From positions 1 through 29,726 of the forward strand of contig CAYQAS010000048.1 in the NCBI GenBank assembly GCA_964415525.1: a stretch of DNA of 29,726 bases. The letters run 5' to 3'. This stretch comes from CAZPUI01 sp964415525. GTDB taxonomy: Bacteria > Acidobacteriota > Holophagae > Holophagales > Holophagaceae. A program made the position numbers and the translations under genes. The notes under the pieces were generated by a model, which ran no database searches, was not told the DNA's origin, and worked only from the letters and a program-made list of their open reading frames with translations. Of the stretch, positions 7,773 through 15,447 are shown piece after piece (position 1 is the first letter of the stretch; the number at the start of each line of letters is the position of its first letter).

Positions 7773-8423
7773 ATGCCTTCCCCCTCCCCTGGCGGGTGCG
7801 CGTAGCCAGCCTTTGGCAGCGGCTGTTGCATCACGGGGCTCGGAACGCCTTCCCCCAGTCGGCGGAGAATATAGCGGTCCTCTTCGCCTCTGGTGGATCC
7901 ATCCTGGAGGCCACCCGCACCCAGATTCGCGAGGCCCGGCACAGCCTATACGGGGAGATATACGCCTGGGGGGACGACACCACGGGCTGCGAACTCCTGC
8001 GCTCTTTCAGGAGGCCCCTGCGGGGGCGTGGATGTGCGCCTCGTGGTGGACCACCTGGGGACCTGGAGTGCCGGGGGCGGCTGGATTCTTCGGGCCGCTG
8101 ACGCCCTTCATGCCGCTGCCGGAGGCCTTCCTGGCGTGGGTATCCAGGTGGTTTCGAGCCTGGGGGTGGAGGGCGGGTGCTGCGGCGCCATCTCTGGCTG
8201 GGTCAGGTCCGGCGCACGGTGCGCCTTGCCAACGCCTACTTCATCCCCGGCCCCCTGCTGGTGCGCCAACTGGCGAGGGTGACTCGGGGGGAGTGGCGGT
8301 GGATGTTCTGGTGCCCGGCAGATCCGACCATCCCTTTCCCAGGCCGCCAGCCGGGCCACCTACGATCCGCTGTTGAAGGATGGCGTGCGCGTCTGGCAGC
8401 GGTTTGCTCACCTGTTTCGGTGA
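7773..8423 (+). pseudogene. Phospholipase-D / cardiolipin-synthase-like protein, frameshifted and deleted
   Basis: Segments of one PLD-superfamily protein can be read only by changing frame. From about 7775: PLPWRVRVASLWQRLLHHGA, then IAVLFASGGSILEATRTQI, REARHSLYGEIYAWGDDTTG. After a shift comes FQEAPAG, after another GGVDVRLVVDHLGTWSAGGG and VGIQVVSSLG. After a deletion comes RRTVRLANAYFIPGPLLVRQ, then GVAVDVLVPGRSDHPFP, and finally ASRATYDPLLKDGVRVWQRF ending at TGA 8421-8423. These match, in order, the first half-domain, the second-domain 'ATPYFVP' strand, 'LVPxRSDH' and 'YDxLLxAGVRI' of cardiolipin synthases. Neither HxKxxxxD motif remains: the first lies in the deleted part and the reading ends before the second. 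GGAGG before ATG 7773 marks the old start. It is non-functional as read. Confidence 0.8.
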
Positions 8424-8472
8424 TGGCTGTAAGGACGAACGGAGTGCGAAGGCTGAGTCGAGAGGAAATGGG

Positions 8473-10077
8473 TCACGCCTCCTGGGGCACCTCGGCCAGA
8501 GGCTTCGCGTCGCGCCCCAGGCGCTTGGCGGGCCACGTCCAGTAGGTTATGGCGCGCCACAACCACTCCATGGGGCCGTAGTGGAAGAAGCGCAGCCAGA
8601 GATGGGAAAGGGCCACCTGGATGGCGAAGACCACCACCACGAAGAGCACCTGCGCGGCCCGGCCCATGCCCCAGCGCCCGAGGCCATAGGCGTAGAAGAC
8701 GAAGCTGCAGAGGAGCGACTGGCCCAGGTAGTTCGTCAGGGCCATGCGGCCCGCCGGGGCCAGTACGCGGATCTTCGACCAGGCCTTTCCGCTGTGGAGG
8801 AGGAGCACGACGACGCTGAAGTAGCCCAGGCTGGCGGGCAGGTTGCCCATCAATGCCAAACCTTCGCCCAACTGACGGCCACCCGGGAGGGTGGTGATCC
8901 AGGCACCCACGAAACCCACCCCGAGGCCGATGGGCAGGCCGATCCAGGCGAGCTTCCGGAAGAGGCCGAGGTGGGTCTCGATGCGACCCATGATTCCCGC
9001 CTGCACGAACCATGCGCCCAGCAGGAACATGCCCACCAGCACGATGCTGAGCCCGAAGGCCATGGTGACCGACTTGCGGAAATCGTTGGCCCGATAGGCC
9101 ACAAACGCGCGATACGTGCCCTGGGTGGCCAGTTGGGTTTCCTTCTTTCCGCGCTCCAGTTCCCCCGCCGGGGGCGGAGCCTGGTGAGACTGCACGGTCT
9201 GCACTTGGGCGGCGGGACGCCTGGTCTGCAGGAGTTCGCTGATGCCCACGAGGGTCATCACCAGGAAGGGGAAGATGTAGAGGAAGACGGCGAGTCGCAG
9301 GGGGCGCCGCTCCCGGGGCAGGTGGCGCCAGGCTGCCAGTGCGCTGATGCCCAGAAGGGCGATCGAGATCGCGGTCATCACGAGCTTCTTCTCGATGTGG
9401 TTGGAAACGACCCACACGATGCCAGCCAGTATGGCTGAGACGAGGCCAGGGACGAGGAAGACCAGAGAGAAGAAGGTGAACCTGCGGCCGAACAGGGTGA
9501 CGCCGCGTTCGGTGCGAAGGAAGAGTGCCGCCACCGCCACTAGGGCCACGCCGCCCACCAGGGCAACGAGAATCACGTTCTTGGTGAGGATCACGCAGAT
9601 GCTGGCCAGCACAAGGCTCGCGAGCGTCCAGTGCCACCGGCCGTACAGCAGGATGAGCAGCATCCCAGCCCCCACGGCATAACTGAACAGGATGTCCCCC
9701 GTCCAGATGAGGATGTGGTGGGCCGCTCCAAAAACCGCGAGGGCTGCGAGGCGGCGCAGGTAGGGCTTGAGGAAGGGGCGCCCAGCGGCCTCGGCGCGCT
9801 GGAGCATCACGGCGAATCCGACACCAAAGAGGAAGGAGAAGATCGTCCAGAACTTGCCCGTCACGAAGAGGACCACGAACCAGCCCGCCAAGCGGTCGAT
9901 CAAGGCGGCGGTGGCAGGGACGCCGGCACCCATGAGTGATTGGGGCCGGTTGAACCACTCGATGTTCATCATGAAAATGCCCAGCAGGGCGAAGCCCCGC
10001 ACCACATCCAGGGCCTGGATGCGCTGCATGGCGGGGACAGGCTGAAGCAATGCCTCGGGGGCGGTGACGTTTTCCAT
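8473..10077 (-). CDS. DUF418 family polytopic membrane protein (YeiB-like)
   Basis: A protein of 534 residues from the ATG at 10077 (MENVTAPEALL); a longer frame upstream has no family similarity. It opens with the family signature RIQALDVVRGFALLGIFMMN, where DxxRGxAxLGI is typical of DUF418/YeiB and acyltransferase-3-like membrane proteins. It continues with TGKFWTIFSFLFGVGFAVML and ends with the DUF418 domain (LAPAGRMALTNYLGQSLLCS, then QVALSHLWLRFFHYGPMEWL and WRAITYW). About ten transmembrane segments are apparent, with a hydrophilic stretch near the middle (VQTVQSHQAPPPAGELERGK). The function of the family is not established; transport or acyl transfer has been suggested. It stands alone, convergent with the PLD-like pseudogene and divergent from the DUF1365 operon. 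Confidence 0.9.
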   Translation of the reverse strand: MENVTAPEALLQPVPAMQRIQALDVVRGFALLGIFMMNIEWFNRPQSLMGAGVPATAALIDRLAGWFVVLFVTGKFWTIFSFLFGVGFAVMLQRAEAAGRPFLKPYLRRLAALAVFGAAHHILIWTGDILFSYAVGAGMLLILLYGRWHWTLASLVLASICVILTKNVILVALVGGVALVAVAALFLRTERGVTLFGRRFTFFSLVFLVPGLVSAILAGIVWVVSNHIEKKLVMTAISIALLGISALAAWRHLPRERRPLRLAVFLYIFPFLVMTLVGISELLQTRRPAAQVQTVQSHQAPPPAGELERGKKETQLATQGTYRAFVAYRANDFRKSVTMAFGLSIVLVGMFLLGAWFVQAGIMGRIETHLGLFRKLAWIGLPIGLGVGFVGAWITTLPGGRQLGEGLALMGNLPASLGYFSVVVLLLHSGKAWSKIRVLAPAGRMALTNYLGQSLLCSFVFYAYGLGRWGMGRAAQVLFVVVVFAIQVALSHLWLRFFHYGPMEWLWRAITYWTWPAKRLGRDAKPLAEVPQEA

Positions 10078-10429
10078 GGGGCCTCTAGCGCGGAGGGTCA
10101 GGGGCGACCAGGGGGATAACGGGGGCTGGGCGGAATCGTTTACCGGCCGTTCAATCTGGCTGCGCACTGGAAGATGTGGAGGACGCGTTCAGCCGCTGTC
10201 ATGGATGGCTGGAGTCATCAGGTCGTACCTCTCGTCCAGAGTGGTCAGCCCGTTTTCCCCGGTCCCGACCCCGATCCATGCGGGTACACCTGCGAATTCA
10301 ATGACGTGAGTCTGCTTGAAGAACCCCGATGTCTCCACTTCATCCTTGAGTGCGGCCCCGTTTTCGGAGCCGAAAAGGCGCTCCCGGCGCCGTTACGCTC
10401 ACGCCTTCGGACGGTGGCGGTAGAAATTG
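10078..10429 (+). other. Intergenic stretch without a recognisable gene
   Basis: About 350 bases between the DUF418 start and promoter-like element 4. Open frames exist on both strands, but their translations resemble nothing known and lack a Shine-Dalgarno site. A short near-perfect hairpin, TTTTCGG-AG-CCGAAAA, occurs at 10361-10376 with only two unpaired bases. The DUF418 promoter should lie here, but no clear boxes were seen. Confidence 0.5.
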
Positions 10430-10455
10430 CCATCCAAACCCCCGAATCGGACGTT
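10430..10455 (+). promoter_or_regulatory. Shared promoter-like element 4 (CCATCC-N16-CGTT) before DUF1365-CFA-DUF1295
   Basis: CCATCC at 10430-10435 and CGTT at 10452-10455, 16 bases apart, 55 bases before the DUF1365 ATG. The -35 box is followed by AAA, as in elements 3 and 5. Confidence 0.7.
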
Positions 10456-10510
10456 GTTCTCCCTGAGCGCCCAGCCCATCGCTGGAACCTAAGCACGGAA
10501 GGAGCACTCC

Positions 10511-11428
10511 ATGTCCGCCCTCTACACCGGAACCGTGAGGCACCGACGGTTTGCGCCGAGGGCTCACGGATTCACCTACCCGGTGTTCATGGCGCTCCTG
10601 GACCTGGATCGGCTGTCAGAATCCATGGCCGTTTCCAAACTCCTTGGCTTCAATCGCTTCGCCTGGGCGGGCTATGACGACCGTGACCACCTCGGTGATC
10701 CCTCCTTGCCGCTCAAGGCGCGCTTCCGGTCGGATGCGGAAAGCCAAGGGTTCACCTTTCCCGAAGGCCGGGTCCTGCTGCTGGCCAACCTGCGGTTCTG
10801 GGGCTACTGCTTCAACCCCGTCAGCTACGTCTACGCCTACGACCAGGAGGACCGCCTGACCCTCATCGGCGCCGAGGTGTGCAACACGCCCTGGAAAGAA
10901 CGGATTATGTACTGGATGCGGGTGCCTCTCCCGGAAGCCCACGCTGATGACGAGGGCTTCGAGCGGATCGAACCGGGCTCGGCTGAAAGCCGAACTGGGG
11001 CGACCCGCGATAGGGAAGGCCTGACGATGCGGGTGCCGCTCCCAGAAGCCCGCGCCGATGGCGGCGACTCGACGGTGCTTTCCGCTACAGCCCCGTCCAG
11101 GAGTCCCACCCGCAGGCAGGGTTGGTCCTTCGACATTCCCAAGGCCATGCATGTCAGTCCCTTCATGCCCATGGATCTGCGTTACCGCTGGAGCTTCACG
11201 GCACCGGACGACGATCTCAAAGTGCGCATGGCCCTGTTCGAGGGCGCGGCCCTGATCTTTGACGTGGATCTGGACATGGATCGACGGGACTGGTCTCCCG
11301 CCGCCATCCGCCGCACGCTGCTGGCGTACCCCTTTCACACCCTGAAAGTCATCACCGCCATCCACTGGGAGGCTCTGAAGTTATGGCTCAAGCGCGTACC
11401 GATCTTCACGCATCCCGCGAAGGCCTAG
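10511..11428 (+). CDS. DUF1365 family protein with an internal insertion
   Basis: A protein of 305 residues; GGAGC eight bases upstream supports the start. DUF1365 signatures: MSALYTGTVRHRRFAPRAHG, FTYPVFMALLDLDRL, LLANLRFWGYCFNPVSYVYA, EVCNTPWKERIMYWM, then KAMHVSPFMPMDLRYRWSFT and TLLAYPFHTLKVITAIHWEA with LKLWLKRVP. The family is almost always encoded beside CFA-type methyltransferases and flavin amine oxidases and is presumed to assist fatty-acyl modification; its chemistry is unknown. The protein is longer than the usual length of about 250-260. The extra roughly 60 residues lie between PWKERIMYWM and KAMHVSPF and contain MRVPLPEA twice (see the repeat entry). The stop TAG at 11426-11428 overlaps the start of the CFA gene. 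Confidence 0.9.
   Translation: MSALYTGTVRHRRFAPRAHGFTYPVFMALLDLDRLSESMAVSKLLGFNRFAWAGYDDRDHLGDPSLPLKARFRSDAESQGFTFPEGRVLLLANLRFWGYCFNPVSYVYAYDQEDRLTLIGAEVCNTPWKERIMYWMRVPLPEAHADDEGFERIEPGSAESRTGATRDREGLTMRVPLPEARADGGDSTVLSATAPSRSPTRRQGWSFDIPKAMHVSPFMPMDLRYRWSFTAPDDDLKVRMALFEGAALIFDVDLDMDRRDWSPAAIRRTLLAYPFHTLKVITAIHWEALKLWLKRVPIFTHPAKA
10916..11060 (+). repeat. In-frame imperfect direct repeat, 111-base period, inside the DUF1365 gene
   Basis: Bases 10916-10949 and 11027-11060 match at 30 of 34 positions and both read MRVPLPEAxAD. The offset of 111 bases is 37 codons, so the frame is kept. Between them lies a small perfect inverted repeat, TCGGCT-GAA-AGCCGA, at 10979-10993. The segment falls in a non-conserved loop of the protein, so an insertion or tandem duplication is likely. 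Confidence 0.8.
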
Positions 11429-12663
11429 TGCCACGTACGGGTCTCCTGGCCCGAGCCTCCCGACGCCTTCTGCACAAGGCTCTGGCTGGACTCCAAGGAG
11501 GCGTCCTGGAACTCCTCGACTCGCAGGGGCGTCATGCCTTCGGCCTGGGTGAGGGGCTCCACGCCGTGGCGGCGATCCATGACCCCCGCACCTATGCCCT
11601 CGGCGCTCTGAGGGGCGAGGTGGGCCTCGGAGAGGCCTATGTAGAGGGCCACTGGACGAGTCCCGATCCCGTGGCGGTGGTGCGCCTCGCGATCCGCAAC
11701 ATGGCGGCCCTGGACCAGGGCGCAGGCCCCCTGGCCTGGCTGGGCAAGGCCCTGACCCGCCTGCGCCATCTGGGGCGGGACAACACCCGCGCGGGTTCCA
11801 AGCGCAACATCGCCGCCCACTACGACCTGGGCAACGCCTTTTACCGCTTGTGGCTGGACGACACCCTGGCCTACAGCTCGGGCTTCTTCCCGAAGGCGGA
11901 CGCCTCCCTGGAGGAGGCCCAGGTCGCCAAATACGACCGGATCTGTCAAAGGCTGCGCCTCTCGGCCGAGGACCATTTGCTGGAGATCGGTACCGGCTGG
12001 GGGGGCTTCGCCATCCACGCCGCGCGCACGACGGGCTGCCGCATCACGACCACCACCATCAGCCGCGAGCAGTTCGAGCTGGCCACTGACCGCATCCGCG
12101 AGGCGGGGCTGCAGGACCGCATTACGGTGCTGCTGCAGGACTACCGGGACCTGGAGGGCCAGTTCTCGAAGGCCGTGTCCATCGAGATGTTCGAGGCCGT
12201 GGGACACAAACACTACGACACCTACTTCGCGGCGGTGGACCGCCTGCTTGAGCCCGGCGGCAGCTTCCTCCTTCAGACCATCACCATGAACGAACGGCGC
12301 TTCCCGGACTACATCCGCAGCACCGACTGGATCCAACAGTACGTCTTTCCCGGTGCCGAGCTGGCGAGTCTCGCGGAGATCCACAAGAGCCTCGCCCGGG
12401 CGACGTCCCTGGGCGTCTTCTTCTGTGAGGACTTCGGCCAGCACTACGCCCGCACCTTGGAGGCCTGGCGCGCCCGCTTCCACTCCCGCATCGACGACGT
12501 GCAGGCCCTGGGCTACGACGAACGCTTCCAGCGCCTCTGGGACTACTACCTCGCCACCTGTGAGGGCGCCTTCAGGGAGCGCCACATCGGGGTGGTGCAG
12601 ATGCTCCTCGCGAAGCAGCACACGGACCGCGCCTTGCTGGAAGAGCCCTGGGGGAACCCGTGA
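11383..12663 (+). CDS. Cyclopropane-fatty-acyl-phospholipid synthase family SAM methyltransferase (CFA 1)
   Basis: A protein of 426 residues, or 411 if the GTG at 11428 is used. That start overlaps the DUF1365 stop by one base (TAGTG) and is a real alternative to the ATG at 11383, which overlaps by 46. The N-terminal domain (about 30-130) is the CFA lipid-binding part, with GEVGLGEAYVEGHWTSPDP. The catalytic domain follows: NIAAHYDLGNAFYRLWLDD, SAM motif LLEIGTGWGGFAIHAA near residue 200, SIEMFEAVGHKHYDTYF, and IRSTDWIQQYVFPGAELASL. The family transfers a methyl or methylene group from S-adenosylmethionine to double bonds in phospholipid acyl chains at the inner membrane. The usual YSC motif reads YSS here (LAYSSGFF), as in many DUF1365-linked members, so the product may be a methylated chain rather than a cyclopropane one. 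It sits in an operon with DUF1365 and DUF1295. Confidence 0.92.
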   Translation: MAQARTDLHASREGLVPRTGLLARASRRLLHKALAGLQGGVLELLDSQGRHAFGLGEGLHAVAAIHDPRTYALGALRGEVGLGEAYVEGHWTSPDPVAVVRLAIRNMAALDQGAGPLAWLGKALTRLRHLGRDNTRAGSKRNIAAHYDLGNAFYRLWLDDTLAYSSGFFPKADASLEEAQVAKYDRICQRLRLSAEDHLLEIGTGWGGFAIHAARTTGCRITTTTISREQFELATDRIREAGLQDRITVLLQDYRDLEGQFSKAVSIEMFEAVGHKHYDTYFAAVDRLLEPGGSFLLQTITMNERRFPDYIRSTDWIQQYVFPGAELASLAEIHKSLARATSLGVFFCEDFGQHYARTLEAWRARFHSRIDDVQALGYDERFQRLWDYYLATCEGAFRERHIGVVQMLLAKQHTDRALLEEPWGNP

Positions 12664-12720
12664 AGCGCGCACTGGGCCGTGAGAGCAGCATCGACGGGCT
12701 CTTCCGCAAGAGGGGATGCC

Positions 12721-13527
12721 ATGTTTGAGCTTCTGATTCTTGGACTCTGGGCCCTCCCGGTGGCACTGGGCGTGCCTTTCCTGGCTTGGTTGATCTACCT
12801 CGTGACGGATCGTGCGGACTGGATCGATGTGGCCTGGGCCTTCAGCTTGGGGGGGCTGGCAGTTCTCTATGCCGTCCTCGGGTCTGGGGATTTTGAACAG
12901 CGCCTGCTCACGGGCTTCATGGGAGGGCTCTGGGGTCTGCGTCTGGGCCTGCATCTGGGATTTCGCGTGGCAGGCCATGGCCAGGAAGATGGCCGCTATA
13001 CTCAGTTGCGTGCCGATTGGGGTGGCAACTTGCACCTGAAATTCCTGGGATTCTTCATGTTCCAGGGCGTGCTGAACCTGGTGATGGGGTTGCCCTTTCT
13101 CTTTGCCAGCCTCCATCCGACGCAGGGGATTCCCGCCACGGCTTGGATGGGAGCCGCCTTGGTTGCAGTGGCTCTGCTGGGGGAGACCACCGCGGATGCC
13201 CAACTGCGAGCCTTCAAAGCGGATCCGGGGAATCGGGGCCAGGTCTGCCGTCGCGGGCTCTGGGGGTGGAGTCGCCATCCCAACTACTTCTTCGAGTGGC
13301 TGGTGTGGGTGGGCTTCGCCCTGATGGGCCTGGGCACCGCCTGGAGTCTGCTGGGTCTCCTCGCACCGCTCCTCATCCTCCACTTTCTCACCCGGGTGAC
13401 GGGCATTCCCGCCACGGAAGCCCAAGCCTTGCGAACCAAGGGGGACGCCTACCGCGCCTATCAGGGGGAGGTGAGTGCCTTCGTGCCCTGGCCGCCACAT
13501 CGCCGGGGCGCACAGGACGCGCCGTAA
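12721..13527 (+). CDS. DUF1295 family membrane protein (steroid-reductase-like fold)
   Basis: A protein of 268 residues. The ATG at 12721 has GAGGGG upstream and fits the family start (MFELLILGLWALPVALGVPF). It has about six to seven transmembrane helices. Family motifs are DRADWIDVAWAFSLG, GLWGLRLGLHLGFRVAGHGQ with EDGRYTQLR, and the C-terminal GLWGWSRHPNYFFEWLVWVG and GDAYRAYQGEVSAFVPWPP, which resemble the NADPH-binding C-terminus of sterol/3-oxo-5-alpha-steroid reductases and isoprenylcysteine methyltransferases. A role in reducing or modifying unsaturated lipids is plausible given that it follows the CFA gene by 57 bases in the same unit, but no substrate is known. It is the last gene of the operon; 249 bases follow before CFA 2. 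Confidence 0.9.
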   Translation: MFELLILGLWALPVALGVPFLAWLIYLVTDRADWIDVAWAFSLGGLAVLYAVLGSGDFEQRLLTGFMGGLWGLRLGLHLGFRVAGHGQEDGRYTQLRADWGGNLHLKFLGFFMFQGVLNLVMGLPFLFASLHPTQGIPATAWMGAALVAVALLGETTADAQLRAFKADPGNRGQVCRRGLWGWSRHPNYFFEWLVWVGFALMGLGTAWSLLGLLAPLLILHFLTRVTGIPATEAQALRTKGDAYRAYQGEVSAFVPWPPHRRGAQDAP

Positions 13528-13714
13528 CGACGAAAATGATTTCGCGGCCTCAGACCCAAGGCATGGAAAACCCTCCGCCTAAGACCGGGCCTACCGGCCA
13601 CACCGGGATTCTCGCCGTCAGTCCGGGGGCGCTTTCCCTTGGGTGGATCAGCGCCAAGACCTGACGGAGGGTTCCAGGTGGACGTGAGTCCGGTGCCCCC
13701 ATCGAAGGTCATTC

Positions 13715-13740
13715 CCATCCAAAAGCCGAAAGCCATCGTT
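13715..13740 (+). promoter_or_regulatory. Shared promoter-like element 5 (CCATCC-N16-CGTT) before CFA 2-lipocalin 2
   Basis: CCATCC at 13715-13720 and CGTT at 13737-13740, 16 bases apart, 36 bases before the CFA 2 ATG. The -35 box is followed by AAAA. It lies in the 249-base gap after DUF1295, so the two CFA genes appear to be separate units under the same control. Confidence 0.7.
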
Positions 13741-13776
13741 CCTCTCTTCGAGCGCCCCTGCGCAGCCGGAGGATTC

Positions 13777-14847
13777 ATGAGCACCCTCGCCCTTTCCGCT
13801 CCCACGATGCCTCGCACCCTGTTGGATCGAGCGGTGGATGCTGGCTCCGTGCCTGATGCCTTCCTGCGGGTGGGAATCCGACGCCTTTTGCGCCAGCGGC
13901 TGAAGGACGAATATGCCGGTGGTCTCCACGCCACCTGGGAGCGCCAGCGCGCCCTGTGGGCCCGCATGGATGCGGGGCCCGTGGCGGAGCAGGTGCAGGC
14001 TGCCAATGACCAGCACTACGAGGTGCCGCCCGAGTTCTTCGTGCAGTCACTGGGGCCACGACTGAAATACAGCTGTGCCTGGTGGGATGCCACGACGCCG
14101 GACCTCGCTGCGGCGGAGGCAGCCATGTTGGCGCTCACGAGCGCGAGGGCGGAAATCGCGGATGGCCAGCGCATCCTGGAATTGGGCTGTGGTTGGGGCA
14201 GCCTCACGCTGTGGATTGCGCAGCGTTACCCGAACGCTCGGATCACCGGCGTCTCCAATAGCCGCGACCAGAGGGCGTTCATCCTGGATCGGGCCGCGGA
14301 GCGTGGCCTATCGAACGTAGAGATCCTCACCGCCGACATGAACGATTTTGCTCCGCCGGAACGAGGCTTCGATCGGGTGGTGAGCGTGGAGATGTTCGAG
14401 CACATGCGCAACCACAAGGAACTCACACGGCGCATTTCTACTTGGCTCAAACCCGGGGGCAAGCTCTTCGTGCACATCTTCACCCACCGAGAGCTCACCT
14501 ACCTCTTCGAGGCCAAGGACGGAAACGACTGGATGAGCCGGGAGTTCTTCAGTGGGGGCGTCATGCCCTCGGACGCGCTGCTGCTCCGCCACCAACGGGA
14601 CCTTCGCCTCGAAGACCATTGGCGGGTGGACGGTACGCACTACGCCAAGACCGCCGAAGCCTGGCTGCAGCGGCAGGATCAGAACCGCGAGGCCATTCTG
14701 GCGCTCTTTCGCCAGGTCTATGGCGATCAGGCCGCAATACGCTTTCACCGCTGGCGGGTTTTCTACATGGCCTGTGCCGAGCTGTGGGGCTTCAATTGCG
14801 GCACCGAATGGCTCGTCAGCCACTACCGTTTCGTGAAACCGGCCTGA
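13777..14847 (+). CDS. CFA/coclaurine-N-methyltransferase-like SAM methyltransferase (CFA 2)
   Basis: A protein of 356 residues; the ATG at 13777 has CGGAGG six bases upstream. It lacks the long N-terminal CFA domain of CFA 1 and instead has a short helical lead (RVGIRRLLRQRLKDEYAGGL). The catalytic domain has NDQHYEVPPEFFVQSLGPRL, KYSCAWWD (the YSC cysteine is kept, unlike CFA 1), SAM motif ILELGCGWGSLTLWIA near residue 133, VSVEMFEHM and GTHYAKTAEAWLQRQ. The closest named type is the CFA-like group that includes plant coclaurine N-methyltransferases; bacterial members occur near DUF1365 and CFA genes, and their substrate is not settled. Methylation of an acyl chain or lipid head group is the natural guess. 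It is co-transcribed with lipocalin 2, 90 bases downstream. Confidence 0.9.
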   Translation: MSTLALSAPTMPRTLLDRAVDAGSVPDAFLRVGIRRLLRQRLKDEYAGGLHATWERQRALWARMDAGPVAEQVQAANDQHYEVPPEFFVQSLGPRLKYSCAWWDATTPDLAAAEAAMLALTSARAEIADGQRILELGCGWGSLTLWIAQRYPNARITGVSNSRDQRAFILDRAAERGLSNVEILTADMNDFAPPERGFDRVVSVEMFEHMRNHKELTRRISTWLKPGGKLFVHIFTHRELTYLFEAKDGNDWMSREFFSGGVMPSDALLLRHQRDLRLEDHWRVDGTHYAKTAEAWLQRQDQNREAILALFRQVYGDQAAIRFHRWRVFYMACAELWGFNCGTEWLVSHYRFVKPA

Positions 14848-14937
14848 GGGCGGAGCACCGCCGGAGGGAAGCCCCCCTGGTGGCCGTGATGGTGCCGTGT
14901 TTCCCGCTCTCACTGGCGGCCCTACCGAGGTTTGACC

Positions 14938-15447
14938 ATGTCCATCCCAGCCCTCTTCCGCGCCCTCCTGCTCGTTGCGGCATCCCCCTTGGTGTTCGCC
15001 AAGGATGCGCCTCCGCCCACGGTCCCGAAGGTGGATCTCGTGCGCTACATGGGGGACTGGCACGAGATCGCGCGGCTCCCGAACCCCTTCCAGGAGCAGT
15101 GCCTACGCACCACGGCGAAGTACACCCTCACGGGGGATGGGCGCTTTCGCGTCGTGAACGGCTGTCTCACCCCTAAAGGCAAGTGGACCAAGGCCACCGG
15201 CCGGGCGCGGGTGGTGGACCTCACGACTGGTTCGAAGCTGGAGGTCACCTTCTTCTGGCCGTTCTACGGGGACTACTGGGTTCTGGACCTGGATGCCGAC
15301 TACCGCTGGGCGCTGGTGGGCACGCCGGATCGCAAGTATCTCTGGGTCATCAGCCGCTCCGAGCGCATGGAGCCCGAACTGCTGGAGAGGATCCTTGGCA
15401 AGGCGCTGGCGCTGGGGTTTGAGCTGGGTCGGCTCATCCGGTCCTGA
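14938..15447 (+). CDS. Blc-type lipocalin, periplasmic (lipocalin 2)
   Basis: A protein of 169 residues; the ATG at 14938 has GAGG eight bases upstream. The signal peptide MSIPALFRALLLVAASPLVFA ends at a probable VFA cleavage site, so this copy is soluble and periplasmic, unlike lipocalin 1. The fold shows in VDLVRYMGDWHEIARLPNPF (GxW), CLRTTAKYTLTGDGRF, VVNGCLTPKGKW, FFWPFYGDYWVLDLD and YLWVISRSERMEPELLERIL. Two cysteines (EQC and NGC) could form a disulphide. Blc relatives bind lysophospholipids and fatty acids, which fits its unit with a lipid methyltransferase. Its last 14 bases overlap the end of the convergent chemoreceptor gene, so there is no room for a terminator between them. Confidence 0.92.
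   Translation: MSIPALFRALLLVAASPLVFAKDAPPPTVPKVDLVRYMGDWHEIARLPNPFQEQCLRTTAKYTLTGDGRFRVVNGCLTPKGKWTKATGRARVVDLTTGSKLEVTFFWPFYGDYWVLDLDADYRWALVGTPDRKYLWVISRSERMEPELLERILGKALALGFELGRLIRS

Noticed and set aside
11425..13500. Long open frame (691 codons) on the minus strand opposite CFA 1 and DUF1295
   Set aside because: It is a high-GC antisense shadow: the plus-strand frames encode clear protein families with correct start signals, while this translation resembles nothing and is rich in Gly, Gln and Glu.
13567..13672. Inverted AACCCTCCG / CGGAGGGTT pair between DUF1295 and CFA 2
   Set aside because: Only nine bases with about 90 between the arms; too weak to call in GC-rich sequence.
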